From Epiperipatus broadwayi (taxonomy: Eukaryota > Onychophora > Udeonychophora > Euonychophora > Peripatidae), in the NCBI GenBank assembly GCA_028023455.1, contig JAQFVV010012496.1, forward strand, positions 3,222,001-3,286,000: 64,000 nt of DNA, in the 5' to 3' direction. Below the pieces are notes generated by a model, which searched no databases, was not told the origin of the DNA, and saw nothing but the letters and a program-made list of their open reading frames with translations. Positions 10,481-22,224 of this stretch are shown piece by piece (positions within the stretch are counted from its first letter, which is position 1; each line of letters opens with the position of its first letter). A program made the translations under genes and the position numbers.

Positions 10481-11140
10481 TGTGATACACTTACCTGTAC
10501 AAATAGCAGCAGCCATTTTCTGGTGGCATTTTACAAATGAAGTGACATTCATCTAGAAATTACAGAACTACAATTTTATTTAAAACAATCAAGAGCGAAG
10601 GCAATGATGGTACTAATTGTAATTACATCTAGAAACAGTCACGAAGTGTTTATAAATTCATATCAATTTCTGAATCCATACAACCATCCTTTATTCATAG
10701 TAAATGGCTTGATGATAAACTTTCCAGTAGATCTTTTGCTAAGGTCATTGTACAGAATCAAAGCTTCATGGTATTTCATCAATACTTCTTATTTTTAGAC
10801 ATTTCAGGTTTAAGTTTTATATACGTTATGATTGCTCATAGTATACTATGGTTTTGAAAAGCTGTTCTGGTAAGTTAATCGCAGATTTTTCTTAAGCATG
10901 TCAGCGATCTCTAATATGTGCAAATACAACAGAATGACGTTGTTTATTACCGATATTGTTCAAATGATGATTTCACATTTATTTACAAACCAATCTAGTC
11001 TTGAACATCATTAGCTTTATTATCTAAGTAATACATTGCTTCGGTGCAGTTTGAGTTATAATTGACCATTTGTTAGACCACTTTCAGAACAGAATATATC
11101 TGCCTGTTTAATGAGGCTTATTTAAATTTCTGAATTACAA
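10481..11140. other. No gene; AT-rich
   Basis: A 64-codon open frame at 10604-10798 has no recognisable features and is probably chance. Confidence 0.4.
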
Positions 11141-11149
11141 ATATCACTC

Positions 11150-11290
11150 TTTTTAAATCAAGATGTAATCTTTGATGTATGTATAAATATATTACACCAT
11201 AGATAAAGGTAGGTAGCCATCTTTATTGTTTAAAAGAGGTTGCCATGACAACAGACTGAGATTGTTGATTATTGATATTGTTTATATGGA
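11150..11290. mobile_element. Mini inverted-repeat element M, copy 2
   Basis: It shares AGGTTGCCATGACAAC and GAGATTGTTGAT with the other M copies. The left inverted end has diverged. Confidence 0.6.
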
Positions 11291-11464
11291 GACTGCTTTC
11301 ATGTATTTACATTTAAATACACTATATTATCTATTATTTGTTTTTTCTTTTGATTATTCTTTTTGCTGTCCATTTAAGGTTTTCTTAATGACATAAAGGA
11401 TAACATTCTTCATGAGAATGTGGATTTTTCTTTTCTGCAAGGTGAGTGAGAGTATTCTATAAAG

Positions 11465-11916
11465 CAGAGTGGGCAAATAGCGGCCCCAGGGCCACATGTG
11501 GCTCACTAAGAGTTTTTATGTGGCCCTCAAAGACAATCAGAAAAATCCATCTTGAACTGAGATTTCCTTCCCATGCATGACCGAATATTCGTCTCATATT
11601 TTCCACTAGGATGGCCACGTCAATACACATGCGCAGTGTAGATACAATTTGCAGTGCTTCTCCACTTGATCTGGTTAATTTCAATTTTGTATTTGCATTA
11701 GCAAATATATACATTTCCAACTTTAGTGAAACCATGAAGCCCTCCGAAAAAATGTAAAATCGGTGAAGAATGTCATGTGTTTAATGAAAAATAGACAAAC
11801 AAATATTTCTTTGGTAATACAAGAAATAAAGCAGTGTGTTTATTTTGTCATGAAAAAAAGGTGTGGACCTCCACCATCCTCTGTAGCCCCCAAGCCAAAA
11901 CAATTGCCCACACCTG
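11465..11916 (+). mobile_element. hAT-family element with perfect 8-bp target duplication
   Basis: The terminal repeats CAGAGTGGGCAAATAG (left) and TTGCCCACACCTG (right) are inverted complements of the hAT type. The element is flanked by CTATAAAG on both sides (11457-11464 and 11917-11924), the 8-bp duplication diagnostic of hAT. It is 452 bp, so it is internally deleted. In the plus strand near 11733-11880, remnants such as MKPSEKM and DKQIFLWYK resemble the N-terminus of a ZMYM6/GTF2IRD2-like hAT transposase, broken by stops. A related C-terminal relic is at 26140-27010. Confidence 0.85.
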
Positions 11917-11999
11917 CTATAAAGCATAGCTTGGATTTTCTTGTAAGAGGCTTATCACAAGAACAACTAAGACTGTCAGTTATTGTTTTGATCTTAAGT

Positions 12000-13110
12000 A
12001 TATTGTGAATTTATTTGAAGAGAATGGTGTGTCCAAAATGTTTGTAAGAGTATTTCAATGGATGCCCATACAACAATTGTACCATTAGAATAGCAAAGTG
12101 AGACTGATTCAGAAAAAAAATATTAGAGTATTTCATCAAAAGTTCACATTTTCACTGTATACTAAAAACCTACAAAGACTATATTCCATTAAAAGCTATG
12201 TTAGTTTCAGAAATTTGTCAATAAAAATTTGATAAGATTTCTTAAGATCTTAGACCTTTTGTATATCAGACATAGAACTATGATAAGGATACTAAGGATT
12301 TGCAGAAATAATCAAGACATGACATACATTGGTAAGCTTTGATATGGGAAGATTATTTACAAATATAACCAGTGATGAAGTTTTATCATTTAAGAAAAAG
12401 AATGAGGATAATAGCTTACAAAATGAATAACTGTTCCGATTGAGAATAAAATGGAACTCTTAATATTCTGCATAACAACAACAGTTTCAATACAGCATAG
12501 GATTCTTCCAACAAAATTAAGAAATGATTACAGATTCATTCCTGACAGCCCTAATTAATAACACTTATGTAGAAAAACTAGAAACCACAAGTCTTGCTTT
12601 GTTATATTGACGATATATTAGTTGTACTGTCACAAGGATGAAGGATTATTCTGGACCCACATCAATAACAAATCTCACTCAATTCTTACTTGTTTTGTGA
12701 CACAACTCTTTCGTAGAAAAATCAAAGGTTATGGTTTGCAAAAAAACTAACACAGACAAATCAGAGTTATATTATAACTATGGAACAGAGCCAATGAGGT
12801 TTGTTCCAAAGACAGTGACTTAGAAAAACACAGAACAAAATCTTATACAGAATGGTTATTCTTCATTTATTAATCAGAACTTTAAATAATTAAATAATTA
12901 TCAAACAAAATATCAAGCAAAACCAATCATAGATACTGTAGTACTCCCATATATCCTAGAGATAGCGGGAAATGAAAAAAAAATTTCCAAATTCGAATAG
13001 TTCCAAAACCATAACACATTGGGAAAAAACCTACCTTAATATAAAACTTGAAATGCTAATAAACAAAAAGTTTATACTGTAAGAATGAAGAGAAATATAT
13101 AGCATAAAAG
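12000..13110 (+). pseudogene. Penelope-like element reverse transcriptase, decayed
   Basis: Plus-strand frames with stops and shifts spell the order of a Penelope-like RT: FDMGRLFTNITSDE (12338-12379, matching the 'D..SLFTNIP.DE' block), NNTYVEKLETT near 12558, and YIDDILVV (12603-12626, the catalytic Y-x-DD box, intact). A KDSDLEKHRTK segment near 12800 follows, then VVLPYI (12939-12956), which begins the conserved linker before the GIY-YIG endonuclease in this superfamily. No GIY-YIG domain is seen; the copy ends before the LINE at about 13160. Penelope-like elements in other animals carry hammerhead ribozymes, so this is a candidate relative of the autonomous partner for the ribozyme repeats here. 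Confidence 0.8.
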
Positions 13111-13159
13111 CCAACTATTTTATCAAAAACTGATTAAAAGAATACAAAATAATGATTAG

Positions 13160-14168
13160 AAGCCCGGGACTATAAAGAAAATTTGTATTTTCATATAATA
13201 AATATGATATAGCAAGAATTGTATGGCAGGGAGTTGCAAGAGCAGGGTTAACATATGGTAATGATGTGTTATGTGTTAGTAAAGGAGTGTTAGATTACTT
13301 AGAAAAAGTTCAAAGGGAAGTAGGAAGACATGCATTGGATGCAGATGTATGGACAGCAAGGGAAGCAATTCAAAGAGAAATGGGTTGGTCAAGTTTTTAT
13401 ATGAGAGATGCAAAAATCAAAATGAAAATGTTTGGTAGATTACAATTTATGGATAATAAGAGGAGAGCCAAAATAGTATTTAATTGAGTTATGAGTAAAG
13501 GGCAGGCAAAAAGATGAGTGAAAAGGGTAATGTGGTAAGCAGGAGATTTGGATAAAGACTTTATGTTAGTATACTTAAACAAAAGGTGGGATGATTGTGT
13601 TAGGATAATTGTTGAGTGTTATAGTGGCAAGGAATGGGATAGAAGAATAGATGCATTAATATAAAACAGGGAAGTGAAGAGATGAAGAACTAGTATGGAG
13701 AGTAAAACAAGGAAAGTAGTTTACTGTTTAAGGCTCGAACAGGATTGTTAGCAACAAGGGAATGTACACATAAATGGAGAAATGTGGGTGATTTAGTCTG
13801 CAAATTGTGTAAGGAAAACATGGAAAATATTAGACATCTGTTAATTGAATGTGAATGCTTACAAACAGAAAGGATAAAAACAATGAAGTTGTGGGAGAAT
13901 AAATATAAGCAAAGTGATTATATAAAAAGTTGGTTCTTGGTTTTTATGCTGGGTTTGGAAAAAGATAAAAGGGATTTGGATATAAAGGCCACTGAGTGGA
14001 CAAAGATAATGTTGTGGAAATGGGATGGAGCAGGATAGAGAAGAATATGGGGGAAATCTTAGGATGGGGAAGGGAAAGGAAATGTAAGGTGGCTAATAAG
14101 TTTATCTGGTAGTGACTGAGAGAATCCTGATTCCGAGAAAAAAAAAGCCATAGTGCATCGCATCGCCA
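13160..14168 (+). pseudogene. LINE copy L2, 3' portion of ORF2 plus 3' UTR
   Basis: The plus strand encodes a readable stretch (13266-13487) with EKVQREVGRHALDADVWTAR and MGWSSFYMRDAKIKMKMFGR, a conserved C-terminal block of this LINE family. A second stretch follows (13745-14038) with CKLCKENMENIRHLLIEC (C-x2-C-x8-H-x4-C zinc-knuckle-like). The two are separated by stops. The 3' UTR ends in AGTGCATCGCATCGCC at about 14153-14168, shared with L1. The copy is 5' truncated, as is usual for LINEs, and lies directly downstream of the Penelope relic. Confidence 0.8.
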
Positions 14169-15700
14169 AGAAAAAACTAATTGACCTTTCCTGGTTTACA
14201 TAAAATATCCCAAACCAAAAAGACATGAAAATAATACCTATTTTTAGAAACAAATCCGGAAAAAAAAAATAGCAATCTAATATATTCACAATGATTATAA
14301 AAAAAAATGCATTCAACAATTATAATTAATATGAATATTCCACAAAAATTAAATTAACAATGAGACAAAAGGAAACTTCAACAGAAGTTAATTACAAAAC
14401 AAATCCATGGATTGAATATAAGTAAAATTAAACAATCATAACAAAAAATAAGCTGCGTAATCCAATTGACAGAAATTTAAATTTATAAGAAATTACGTAC
14501 AAAAAAGGCGATCCACACATAAGGAAACTGACAAAAATGGATGCCATAAGAAAAAAAACCTCAGTTGGTGTTCATAAATGTGTGTTTTTGATATGTTCTT
14601 TACTTCCATGATTATACTTCATATAGAGAATGTCATAAATGTACGTTATCATCAGTATACGTTTTATGGCATCTATGTGTTGTATTCCTCCATACATGTA
14701 TAATATTTGCATGGAATATAATCACTGAAGTAAAAAAAAAAACCATGTCAATAACTGTATACATTTTATGGCATACATATTTTTCATTCTTCTTCATATA
14801 TAGTGCAATTCTTTTTTTTTTTTTTTTGGAATTTAATTTCCTATGGATTTATGTTTGTCGATTGTTTTTGTATGGATGACACAATTACTTTTTGTATTGC
14901 TGTTTGTTAAATACTTTATTGTTGTAAGAGAGTGTTCCATCTGTATATTTTTTATGGTTTCTGTGTTTTTCATTTTTCCTGCGTAACAATACTTGATTGT
15001 TTCCTTCCATCAATTTTGCCTCATCGCTAATCAACTTCATATAGAATGCTGGTGATGGATAGACTTATAGAATGTATTTGTTTTGTAATCCTGTCCAACA
15101 GATTTTCATGTTTTATTATGTTTTTTATAAAAAAAATATATAAAATGTCAATTAGTTTTATTTTTGGTCATTGGAATATGGTCGGTGATTCCATCCTATG
15201 ACTAACCGTAATTTTTAGTAGCACAAAAAAGCTACTCAATCGACCATTTTCTGTATATATTGTCTGTGTTTTTGATCATAAATCAGCATCATAGAAATAC
15301 ATACCATTTTTTAATATATCCATTGTAATATTTTTCTTATGGATCACATTACCTTACTTTGAAATCACATTTTTATTGTTTTATTAAAAATATTACCAAT
15401 ACTAACCATATCTTCTCTCAATTCTTATTATTCAGACTAAGTTTTTTTCATTTTTAATATTAGAAAGGATTAACTTTGCCCCCAACCCTTCTCATATTTT
15501 TCCAATCACTATTTTAAAAAAGAGTTTTTCGTTGTTGTTTGTCTGCAATTTTTGTTTTTCTTTTAAAACACAAATAAATGCATTGTGAACTTAATCGGTG
15601 AAGTATTGAATAGTTTCATGCTCTTAGATCTAACCACTTCTGCTTCACCTATTCATATAGAAAGTAGGTTGAAGTAAAGAAGGGTTCCCCTCTTTTCTTC
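14169..15700. other. No gene; AT-rich with inverted GATGCCATAA motifs
   Basis: GATGCCATAAG near 14541 and its complement TTTTATGGCATCT near 14661, together with TTTTATGGCATAC near 14766, suggest a decayed inverted-repeat element. A long T tract lies near 14811-14828. No coding signal was seen. Confidence 0.4.
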
Positions 15701-15707
15701 CAAAGCG

Positions 15708-15755
15708 TAAGCTTGTGGTTAAGACCTGTAGAGGTCCCTACCTTGGCATTTTCAC
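15708..15755 (+). repeat. Isolated copy of the 17.4-kb hairpin arm
   Basis: GTAAGCTTGTGGTTAAGACC and the following GTAGAGGTCCCTACC match, with one or two changes, both arms of the hairpin at 17325-17512. Confidence 0.7.
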
Positions 15756-15759
15756 GTGC

Positions 15760-16425
15760 ATATTCTTGAGGTTTACAGACTTAATAAATATTAATTATAT
15801 TTTAAGATAGTAATTGAAGTATAAAGTTTGACCACAGCAAATACAGGTCAATTAATTTTTTTTTATTTACAAAATTAAAACAAGTAAATAAATTCCTTTT
15901 TATAATAAATTAAATGTCAGATAAGATTATGTATTAAAAAAGTAATAATGTCCGATTATAATAATTAATATTAAATCTAATTTTTTAAACATATGCAATT
16001 CCCATGACATTATAATTATGTATAAATATTAATACGGAAAATTCTTTTCCTTTTGTTTCAGTACCTATTAATCCTCTAAGATATTGAGACTTTCTATTGT
16101 TAGCCCTGGTGACTATTATGTTAAACATTTGATTTTAATATTAAACCTTTCTTCTATATTCTTGGTTTGTTAGAAATATAAATTTACAAGTGAAAAACAT
16201 TCTTAAAAAATCATATTTTGAACTTTACGTATTTTAAAAAAATATTCATAAACAGAATATGCAACAAGAACAAATGACTTTTCCCATCATTCAATAATCA
16301 GCAGGAAAACAGCCAAGCAAGTGACTCTGGATAATCGACAAAATCTCCATTGACTGAAATTTATTTTTAAAACAGGAACGAATAAATCCTTATGTCTTGA
16401 TAAATCTATAAGGTATGTAAATAGG
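15760..16425. other. No gene; AT-rich
   Basis: I saw nothing supportable. Confidence 0.4.
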
Positions 16426-16429
16426 GGTA

Positions 16430-16990
16430 TGGGAGTTAGGATTTTTCAGCCTATCCATCCTCCACTCTATCTCAAGCAACTGATACACATGACCACACAC
16501 ATTTGTAAAAGATAATGATCCCCAATATACATATTTTGCACAGATTAAGTACTCATCAGTTGGGACAGATCATGATCTCCCACCCATATACAATCACTGA
16601 TTAGTTTACGTTTAAGATAGAAACTCCTCAAACTTTAATGGGACAGGCTTAAATCTTTTCACCCTTCCAACTATTCAACTGTCCATTTTATTAAAAAATC
16701 AACGATGGGACACCCAATGCCCTTATTGAATAGTTGGAAAGGTGAAAAGATTGAAGCCTGTCCATTGAAGTTTGACAAATTGCTATCTTAATATAAACTG
16801 AACACTGATTGTAAATATATGTTAGAACAGTATGTATGGTCTGACCCAACTGATTAGTCCTACTTCTGCATGAAATTCGTATATTAGGGATCAAGCTTTT
16901 TTCATGGGTGTGGTCATATGTATCAGTTGCGAGGAATAGAGCGGCGGATCAAGAGACTGAAAAATCCTGAATTCAAATCCTTCTACTTAC
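16430..16990. mobile_element. Family A-related inverted pair
   Basis: A minus-strand copy at 16430-16690 and a plus-strand copy at about 16725-16985 are joined body to body. Outer tRNA-like ends are poorly preserved (AAATCC near 16974). Both hammerhead cores are present in outline: the left keeps CTGATGA but has AAAA for GAAA, and the right has CTGATTA with a G changed. Left stem I shows CCCAA/TTGGG and ATGATC/GATCAT, which are paired changes relative to the ACCAA/TTGGT and ATAATC/GATTAT of other copies. Confidence 0.7.
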
Positions 16991-17324
16991 ATATTTAAAA
17001 AATTATAAATGCAATTTTATTTTTAAAGCAGTTTTATCGATTTATCAGGACATAACATTTATTCATTCATGAGTTCAAATCCCTCTATTTACATACATAA
17101 GAAACATTCAGCATAAGAAAATTATATGCTGCCTTGAAATTTTTAGAATATTTCAATAAGATCATAACATAGTGTCTGTAAGAGCATTAGAGATCAGTTT
17201 CACAAGGCACTGTCATTATACTGGCTGTGGATTACTCTAGAATTTTTTTAAATTCTATTTTCAAGAATAAAAAAATACAATTTATGTAATTATAAATTTT
17301 ATTAAACGCACATTATTATATTAA

Positions 17325-17512
17325 GTAATATTTACTAAGGCTGTAACCTTAGGAATAAGTGTCTGAAAAATTCGAAGGTAGGGACCTCTACAGGTCTTAG
17401 CCACAAGCTTACGCGCTTCCAAGTGTAAGCTTGTGGCTAAGACCTGTAGAGGTCCCTATCTTCGAATTTTTCAGATGCTTATTACTAAGGTTACAGCCTT
17501 AGTAAATATTAC
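17325..17512. repeat. Near-perfect hairpin, 88-bp arms, 11-nt loop
   Basis: Left arm 17325-17412 and right arm 17424-17512 are almost exact inverted complements, joined by a short loop around CGCGCTTCCAA. The arms include AAGCTTGTGGCTAAGACC. Another single arm lies at 15708. The very high arm identity suggests a recent origin or gene conversion between arms. Confidence 0.85.
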
Positions 17513-18175
17513 ATAAAATAAAATTGTAACCATGCATGCTTTTGTTTTTAAATAATTATTATACAACAATTATGCAAAAAAATAATCATAAATATTTACT
17601 AAATTATGCAAAAAAATCAATTTTTTCTGATACCTTAAAAATTGTCTCAAAATAATCTCACGAAAGTGGAAACTGGACTAAATTACTCTTAACCTTACTG
17701 CCTATTGAAAAATACTAAACTCTTCGGATTTTTTAAGCTTAAGACATCAATATTACATCAATTCTGTTTCTAACATCAAATGATGCATGTACAAAAAATA
17801 AAAAAGTTAAAGATTGCCCAGAAGAGCAATTTAAAGCAAAATAAACTTACCAATCCCATCTCTAGACAAGCAATCACAAAATATACTGAGCGTAATATTC
17901 ATTGAGTTAAAATTTCTCAAGTTTCAATGAATACAAATTAAGAGTGAACAATATAAATATATACCATTTATTAGCAAAAAAATTAACTTATAGGCATACA
18001 AATGTAAATTTTTTAAAAAGGCAAATATCTGTATTCTAATCAGTAGTTTTACTTTTAAATGAAATCTACTATTAATAACTACAGGGGCATTTACAGCTTG
18101 GGGCATTTACAGCTTAATATTCATCTACTATACCATTCATGTAATCATTAAAAACCAGTTAACACTTAGATAATC
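17513..18175. other. No gene; AT-rich
   Basis: A 60-codon frame on the minus strand (17924-18106) has no recognisable features. Confidence 0.4.
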
Positions 18176-18330
18176 CTAATATCAATAACAATCAACAATT
18201 TCAAACTGTTGCCAAGGCAACATTCTTTTAACAATAAGAGTGGAATCTCACCCTTATTAATGGTCTAATATACTTATATAGACACTAAAGACTGCAACTT
18301 GACCACAGAGACTGAAATTATTGATAGAAA
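18176..18330. mobile_element. Mini inverted-repeat element M, copy 3
   Basis: ATCAACAATTTCAAACTGTT at the left and GAAATTATTGAT at the right are the inverted ends. The GCAACTTGACCAC segment matches other M copies. Confidence 0.7.
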
Positions 18331-18639
18331 GAAGTTTAAATAAACCTCTTTATATAGGTAAATAAAACCTATTCTGAATGCAGACTGATAAATAATCAAT
18401 TATAACATTATGAACTGCAATTATAAATTTCAAATGGCACCCCAAGTATTACTTAAATAATAAGTATATGTGGACTGGTTTTTATCTATTTTCATAGCAC
18501 TTTGTGGAAGTTATTAAGATAATCTGTCAAGACCTTCAATTATCTTAGCACTTATTCCTGATATTAAAAGTGTATTTGGGTATACCTGTGTGTATATGTA
18601 TGTATAAAGCACAAATTTACAACTTTAATTTCAAAATAT

Positions 18640-18900
18640 ATGGGATTTGAATTCGGACTTTCAAGCATCCTTCAACTATCCACACTATCTGATACCACTG
18701 ATACACATGATCACATACATGTAGAAAAGATAAATAATCACCAATATACATATTTCGTGCTGAACCAGCACTCATCAGTTGCTTCAGATTATCATCTCCC
18801 ACTGGTCGCGAGTATCAGTGGTATGAGACAGTGTGGATAGTTGAAGGGTGCTTAAAAGTCTGAGTTCAAATCAACTATATTTACAACTAAGTTCCATGTA
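18640..18900. mobile_element. Family A copy A5 (minus) with an inverted tRNA-like tail
   Basis: The minus-strand tRNA-like end (18645-18720) and ribozyme (18734-18797) are followed directly by a short plus-strand piece of the same tRNA-like segment (18801-18890). The body between is deleted, leaving a compact foldback. Confidence 0.7.
18734..18797 (-). ncRNA. Hammerhead ribozyme, family A, well preserved
   Basis: Minus strand: core CTGATGA, perfect stem II GTGCT/AGCAC with a GGTTC loop, GAAA, stem III ATATGTAT, and A at the cleavage position. Stem I is CAA/TTG with one mismatch, then TAATC/GATTA beyond the bulge. All core residues are intact. Confidence 0.75.
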
Positions 18901-19440
18901 TATAAAGAATGCCTGTATTTCAAATATTTAAACTTTAATTTCATTAAAAATAACATATTCTTTTTTTTAAATGAAATGGACAACTTACTAACAGCCTAGT
19001 GTGATCCAATCTAATTAATTCTACATTTTTTATTTCAAATACTGGTGTAAAAACAAAAATCCCCACATGAATTTATGCAAATTTTAATCAATATTTACCA
19101 TTCTTAAGAGCTAGTTTTAATGGGCCTATTAACAGTGATTGCACCTCATTAATATTTAATGAAAATAAAATGGGAGGAACAGAAACAAGCACTTATGTGG
19201 AACCAATTACAGTACTAATTTCACACGTTTACCCAATGTCCCAATTAAATTTACTTCATCACTCAAATATACACACGCACCATGTTACATATACAGTTAA
19301 AACAATTCTAATTAAGAATTTCCTTTTATTTCTAATTTAAGTTAATACTGCTTTTTTTAGAAGGGAAAAGTATTAGTTTAAATATATTTCAATTTCATTA
19401 TAAATTGTGCAAAAAATAAAATAATGAAATAAAGAGATTC
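18900..19440. other. No gene; AT-rich
   Basis: Nothing recognisable was seen. Confidence 0.4.
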
Positions 19441-19545
19441 ATTGGTGGTCGAGAGGTCAGCGACAGCTGCTTTACAAGCAGTTGTCCCGTGTAAGCGGGT
19501 TCGCTTCCCGGCTGATGCTGACACATGAGAAGAAAAAAAAAGAGA
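19441..19545 (+). mobile_element. tRNA-derived SINE, copy S2
   Basis: The tRNA-like structure is well preserved: GTCGAGAGGTCAGCGAC (D-arm, A-box), CTGCTTTACAAGCAG (anticodon stem-loop), and GCGGGTTCGCTTCCCGG (T-arm, B-box). A poly-A-rich tail follows. AAAGAGATTC occurs just before (19431-19440) and just after the tail, a probable target duplication. Confidence 0.8.
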
Positions 19546-20539
19546 TTCTAATATGAATCAGAATAGGGTAAGATAATTATTAAAAAAACAAACAAACAAG
19601 TAATAAACTAGAACGAAGTCATTAATTAACCAAGTCTTTTCCTTTTTTTTAAAACTACAGTGTAATTTTTTAAACTAGTAATACTGTATAATATATTCCA
19701 CTTTTTTGATTAAAACAAATCGTTTTAAGGGTGTGTATGGTTTAGCACAAGGGAGCGGGGGGGGGGGGTATTGGACATTTACAGCAATGACTTCAATTTT
19801 TTTTTTTTTTTTTTTAAATTTAACCTGTATTAATCACTCGAAGAAAATTTCAATTTTCTTGTTTTATTTTTGCAAAAGTCATTTATAAAAGGGCATGGTG
19901 AAACATCTTTAAATTGACTACTGAGCAAAGACCTTTCCAATAGTCCCCATACCCAGCTCAATTAATAAGGATTTGAGCTAGCTGGGGTTGGTTACAGTTT
20001 GCTGGCTTTCACGATTGGCAATTGCAGGTTTTACCTGATGAGGATTTGGAATCAGGTCATAGGTACAATAAACAGATATTTTACAATTATACTTTCGTAT
20101 ATATATATCAAAATATCTTTATAAAGTATGAAAAATAAAAGAAAATCACATATTTTAATCAACTCATGGGACGCAAATAGATCAAAGTTTAAATATATAT
20201 GTGTTGTACACTTCCATAATGAGATTTTTAATGTCCAAGAAAAAAAATTGTCATCTTTTCTGTCTTTCCATCATCAGCCGATTGACTTATAAAAACCATG
20301 AACGCACGGATACTTCGATGATCAAAATGGTTTAAATAATGTCACATCCACAAAATGCAATGTCATGACTTTCAATCGGTAGCCTAGATGTTTGCCTGAT
20401 TACCTTAGCTAACCCTAAAACTCCGGGTGTCTTTGTACAGAAGACGCATTAATGCTTCAGGATTTCTTGGCTATCAAAAGAAATCATCACGTGCGTAGTA
20501 CAAAAAGATAATCATATAACTGGCAAAATTAATAACTTT
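19546..20539. other. No gene; low-complexity tracts and a small hairpin
   Basis: There is a G tract near 19756-19767 and a T tract near 19798-19815. CCAGCTCAA near 19952 with TTTGAGCTAGCTGG near 19972 forms a small hairpin. The stretch 20240-20480 is of higher complexity but unrecognised. Confidence 0.4.
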
Positions 20540-22015
20540 ATAGTTTACCAAACTCTCCATACAGTAGTGCCACCAAGTGTTGAGCCTTTGTAATAAATGG
20601 ATGCAGGAAGGTTTATGCATAAAATCATATCTAGTGTCTACTCATCCAACATCCCCAGAGTAGTTTTTAGCTCATGGCTTTCATCAGTAATCAGTCTTGG
20701 ATTTGAGAGCACTGCACCTAGACCTTAGGATCTAATGCAACTCGCCAGCAGCCACCTTTTACCTAATTGGTTAATTACATAGCTAGGAGCCCTAGGTGAA
20801 AACATCAAAATGTTTCCAACCCAAGCTCATTTGCTTATATAATCATATAGATCTGAACTCAGTTCAGCATCCATGCATTATGCTATGGGCAGAATAGATA
20901 TAAAACCATCAAACACATCTCATGATCATCATTTCATATGTTGACACACACTGTTAACAAAAGTACTAAAATCTCCTAAGTTGTAAAAGAAGTAGAGTTG
21001 ATTTAATTTATGATATCCTCCCCCCCCCCCATATTAATTTTATGAATTGTAATCACAACAATTCACATGATCACCATTTCTTATGCTTACTCAAGCTGTT
21101 AAAACAGACAAAACTCTCCATACAGTAGTGCCACTCAGGGCAAACCAAAAGGATGCATGAAGGTTTGTACATAAAATCCCCATCATGTGCCTACTCACCC
21201 AATATCCCCAGGCTAGTTTCTAGCTTGTAGCTTTCATCAGTGAGGGACTGAGAGCACTGTACCTAAAACGTAGATCTAATGCAAGCCTCCAGCAACTGCT
21301 TTTTACCTTATTAGCTAACTAGGAGTTCAAAATGAAAACACAATAAGCTTATTAGCTTGTACAGTGATATAGATCTGAACTCAGTTCAGCATTTATACTT
21401 TTTGGTATCTTTGGTTCTTTAATAACCACAGTCACCATAATCCCATTGGGCAGGACTGATATTAAACCATTAAACATCATATGATCACCATTCTTTATGC
21501 CTACACAAGCTGTTTTCACAGAGGTAAAACTATCCATACACAGCAGAGTCACTCTGTGCAACGAATACAAGAAGGTTTGTGAATAGAATCCCAATCTAGT
21601 GCCTACTCATCCAATATCCCCAGACTAGTTTCTAGCTTTTCATCAGTGAGGAGTATGGATGCTGAACTGAGTTCAAATCTATATGACTATACAAGCTAAT
21701 GAGCTTGAATTGAAAACATTATAGTGTTTTCATTTTGGACTCAAAGCTTTATAGTTAGCTAAGAAGCTAAAAGGTGGCTTCTGGTGAGGTTCTAAGTGCA
21801 GTACTCTCAAATCCAAGCTCCTCACTGATGAAAGCCACAAGCTAGTAGTCTGGGAATTATTGGATGAGTAGGCACTAGATAGGGATTTTATGCACAAACC
21901 TTCCTGCATCCATGGATTACTCAGGCTTGCACTGAGTGGTGCAACTGTATGGAGAGTTTTGCCTTTGTGAAAACTGCTTGTGTAAGCATAAGGAATGATC
22001 ATGTGATGTTTAGTA
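20540..22015. repeat. Family B cluster: three minus copies and one plus copy
   Basis: Minus-oriented copies have their CATACAGTAGTGCCAC-type block at about 20553, 21117 and 21535, and an inverted plus copy lies at about 21725-22015. Each retains a hammerhead trace. B4 has AAAA for GAAA. B5 (about 21205-21250) has CTGATGA and GAAA intact, but GCC replaces GTC at the cut site. B6 lacks stem II. B7 lacks the GAAA region. All four therefore look inactive, in contrast to the cores at 3324 and 8697. Several 60-90-codon open frames here are incidental. Confidence 0.75.
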
Positions 22016-22224
22016 GTTAAATTTAGAACTTTAATGATACTGAAAATTTAACATATAACTGATGCATAGAACGTGTATTATTGTATGCACATTGATATTT
22101 TTAGTGCATAAAATTTTTACGTAAGACTATTTAAAAAAAGTTAAAAGTTAACAGGCAATTGTTACATAGAATGTAAATTAGTGTATTTACAGTAATATTT
22201 CAGTGTAATATTATACTATATGTA

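Noticed and set aside
11457-11735. 92-codon open frame, minus strand
   Set aside because: It overlaps the hAT terminal repeat and target duplication and runs antisense to the transposase remnant.
17325-17512. Possible ribozyme in the perfect hairpin
   Set aside because: No CTGANGA or GAAA box occurs on either strand of the arms.
19441-19545. Functional tRNA gene
   Set aside because: The acceptor stem is not paired, the variable arm is aberrant, and probable target duplications and dispersed copies mark it as a SINE.
20030-20065. CTGATGAGGATTTGGAATCAGG near 20035
   Set aside because: There is a good stem II-like hairpin after CTGATGA, but no GAAA box or cleavage site follows.
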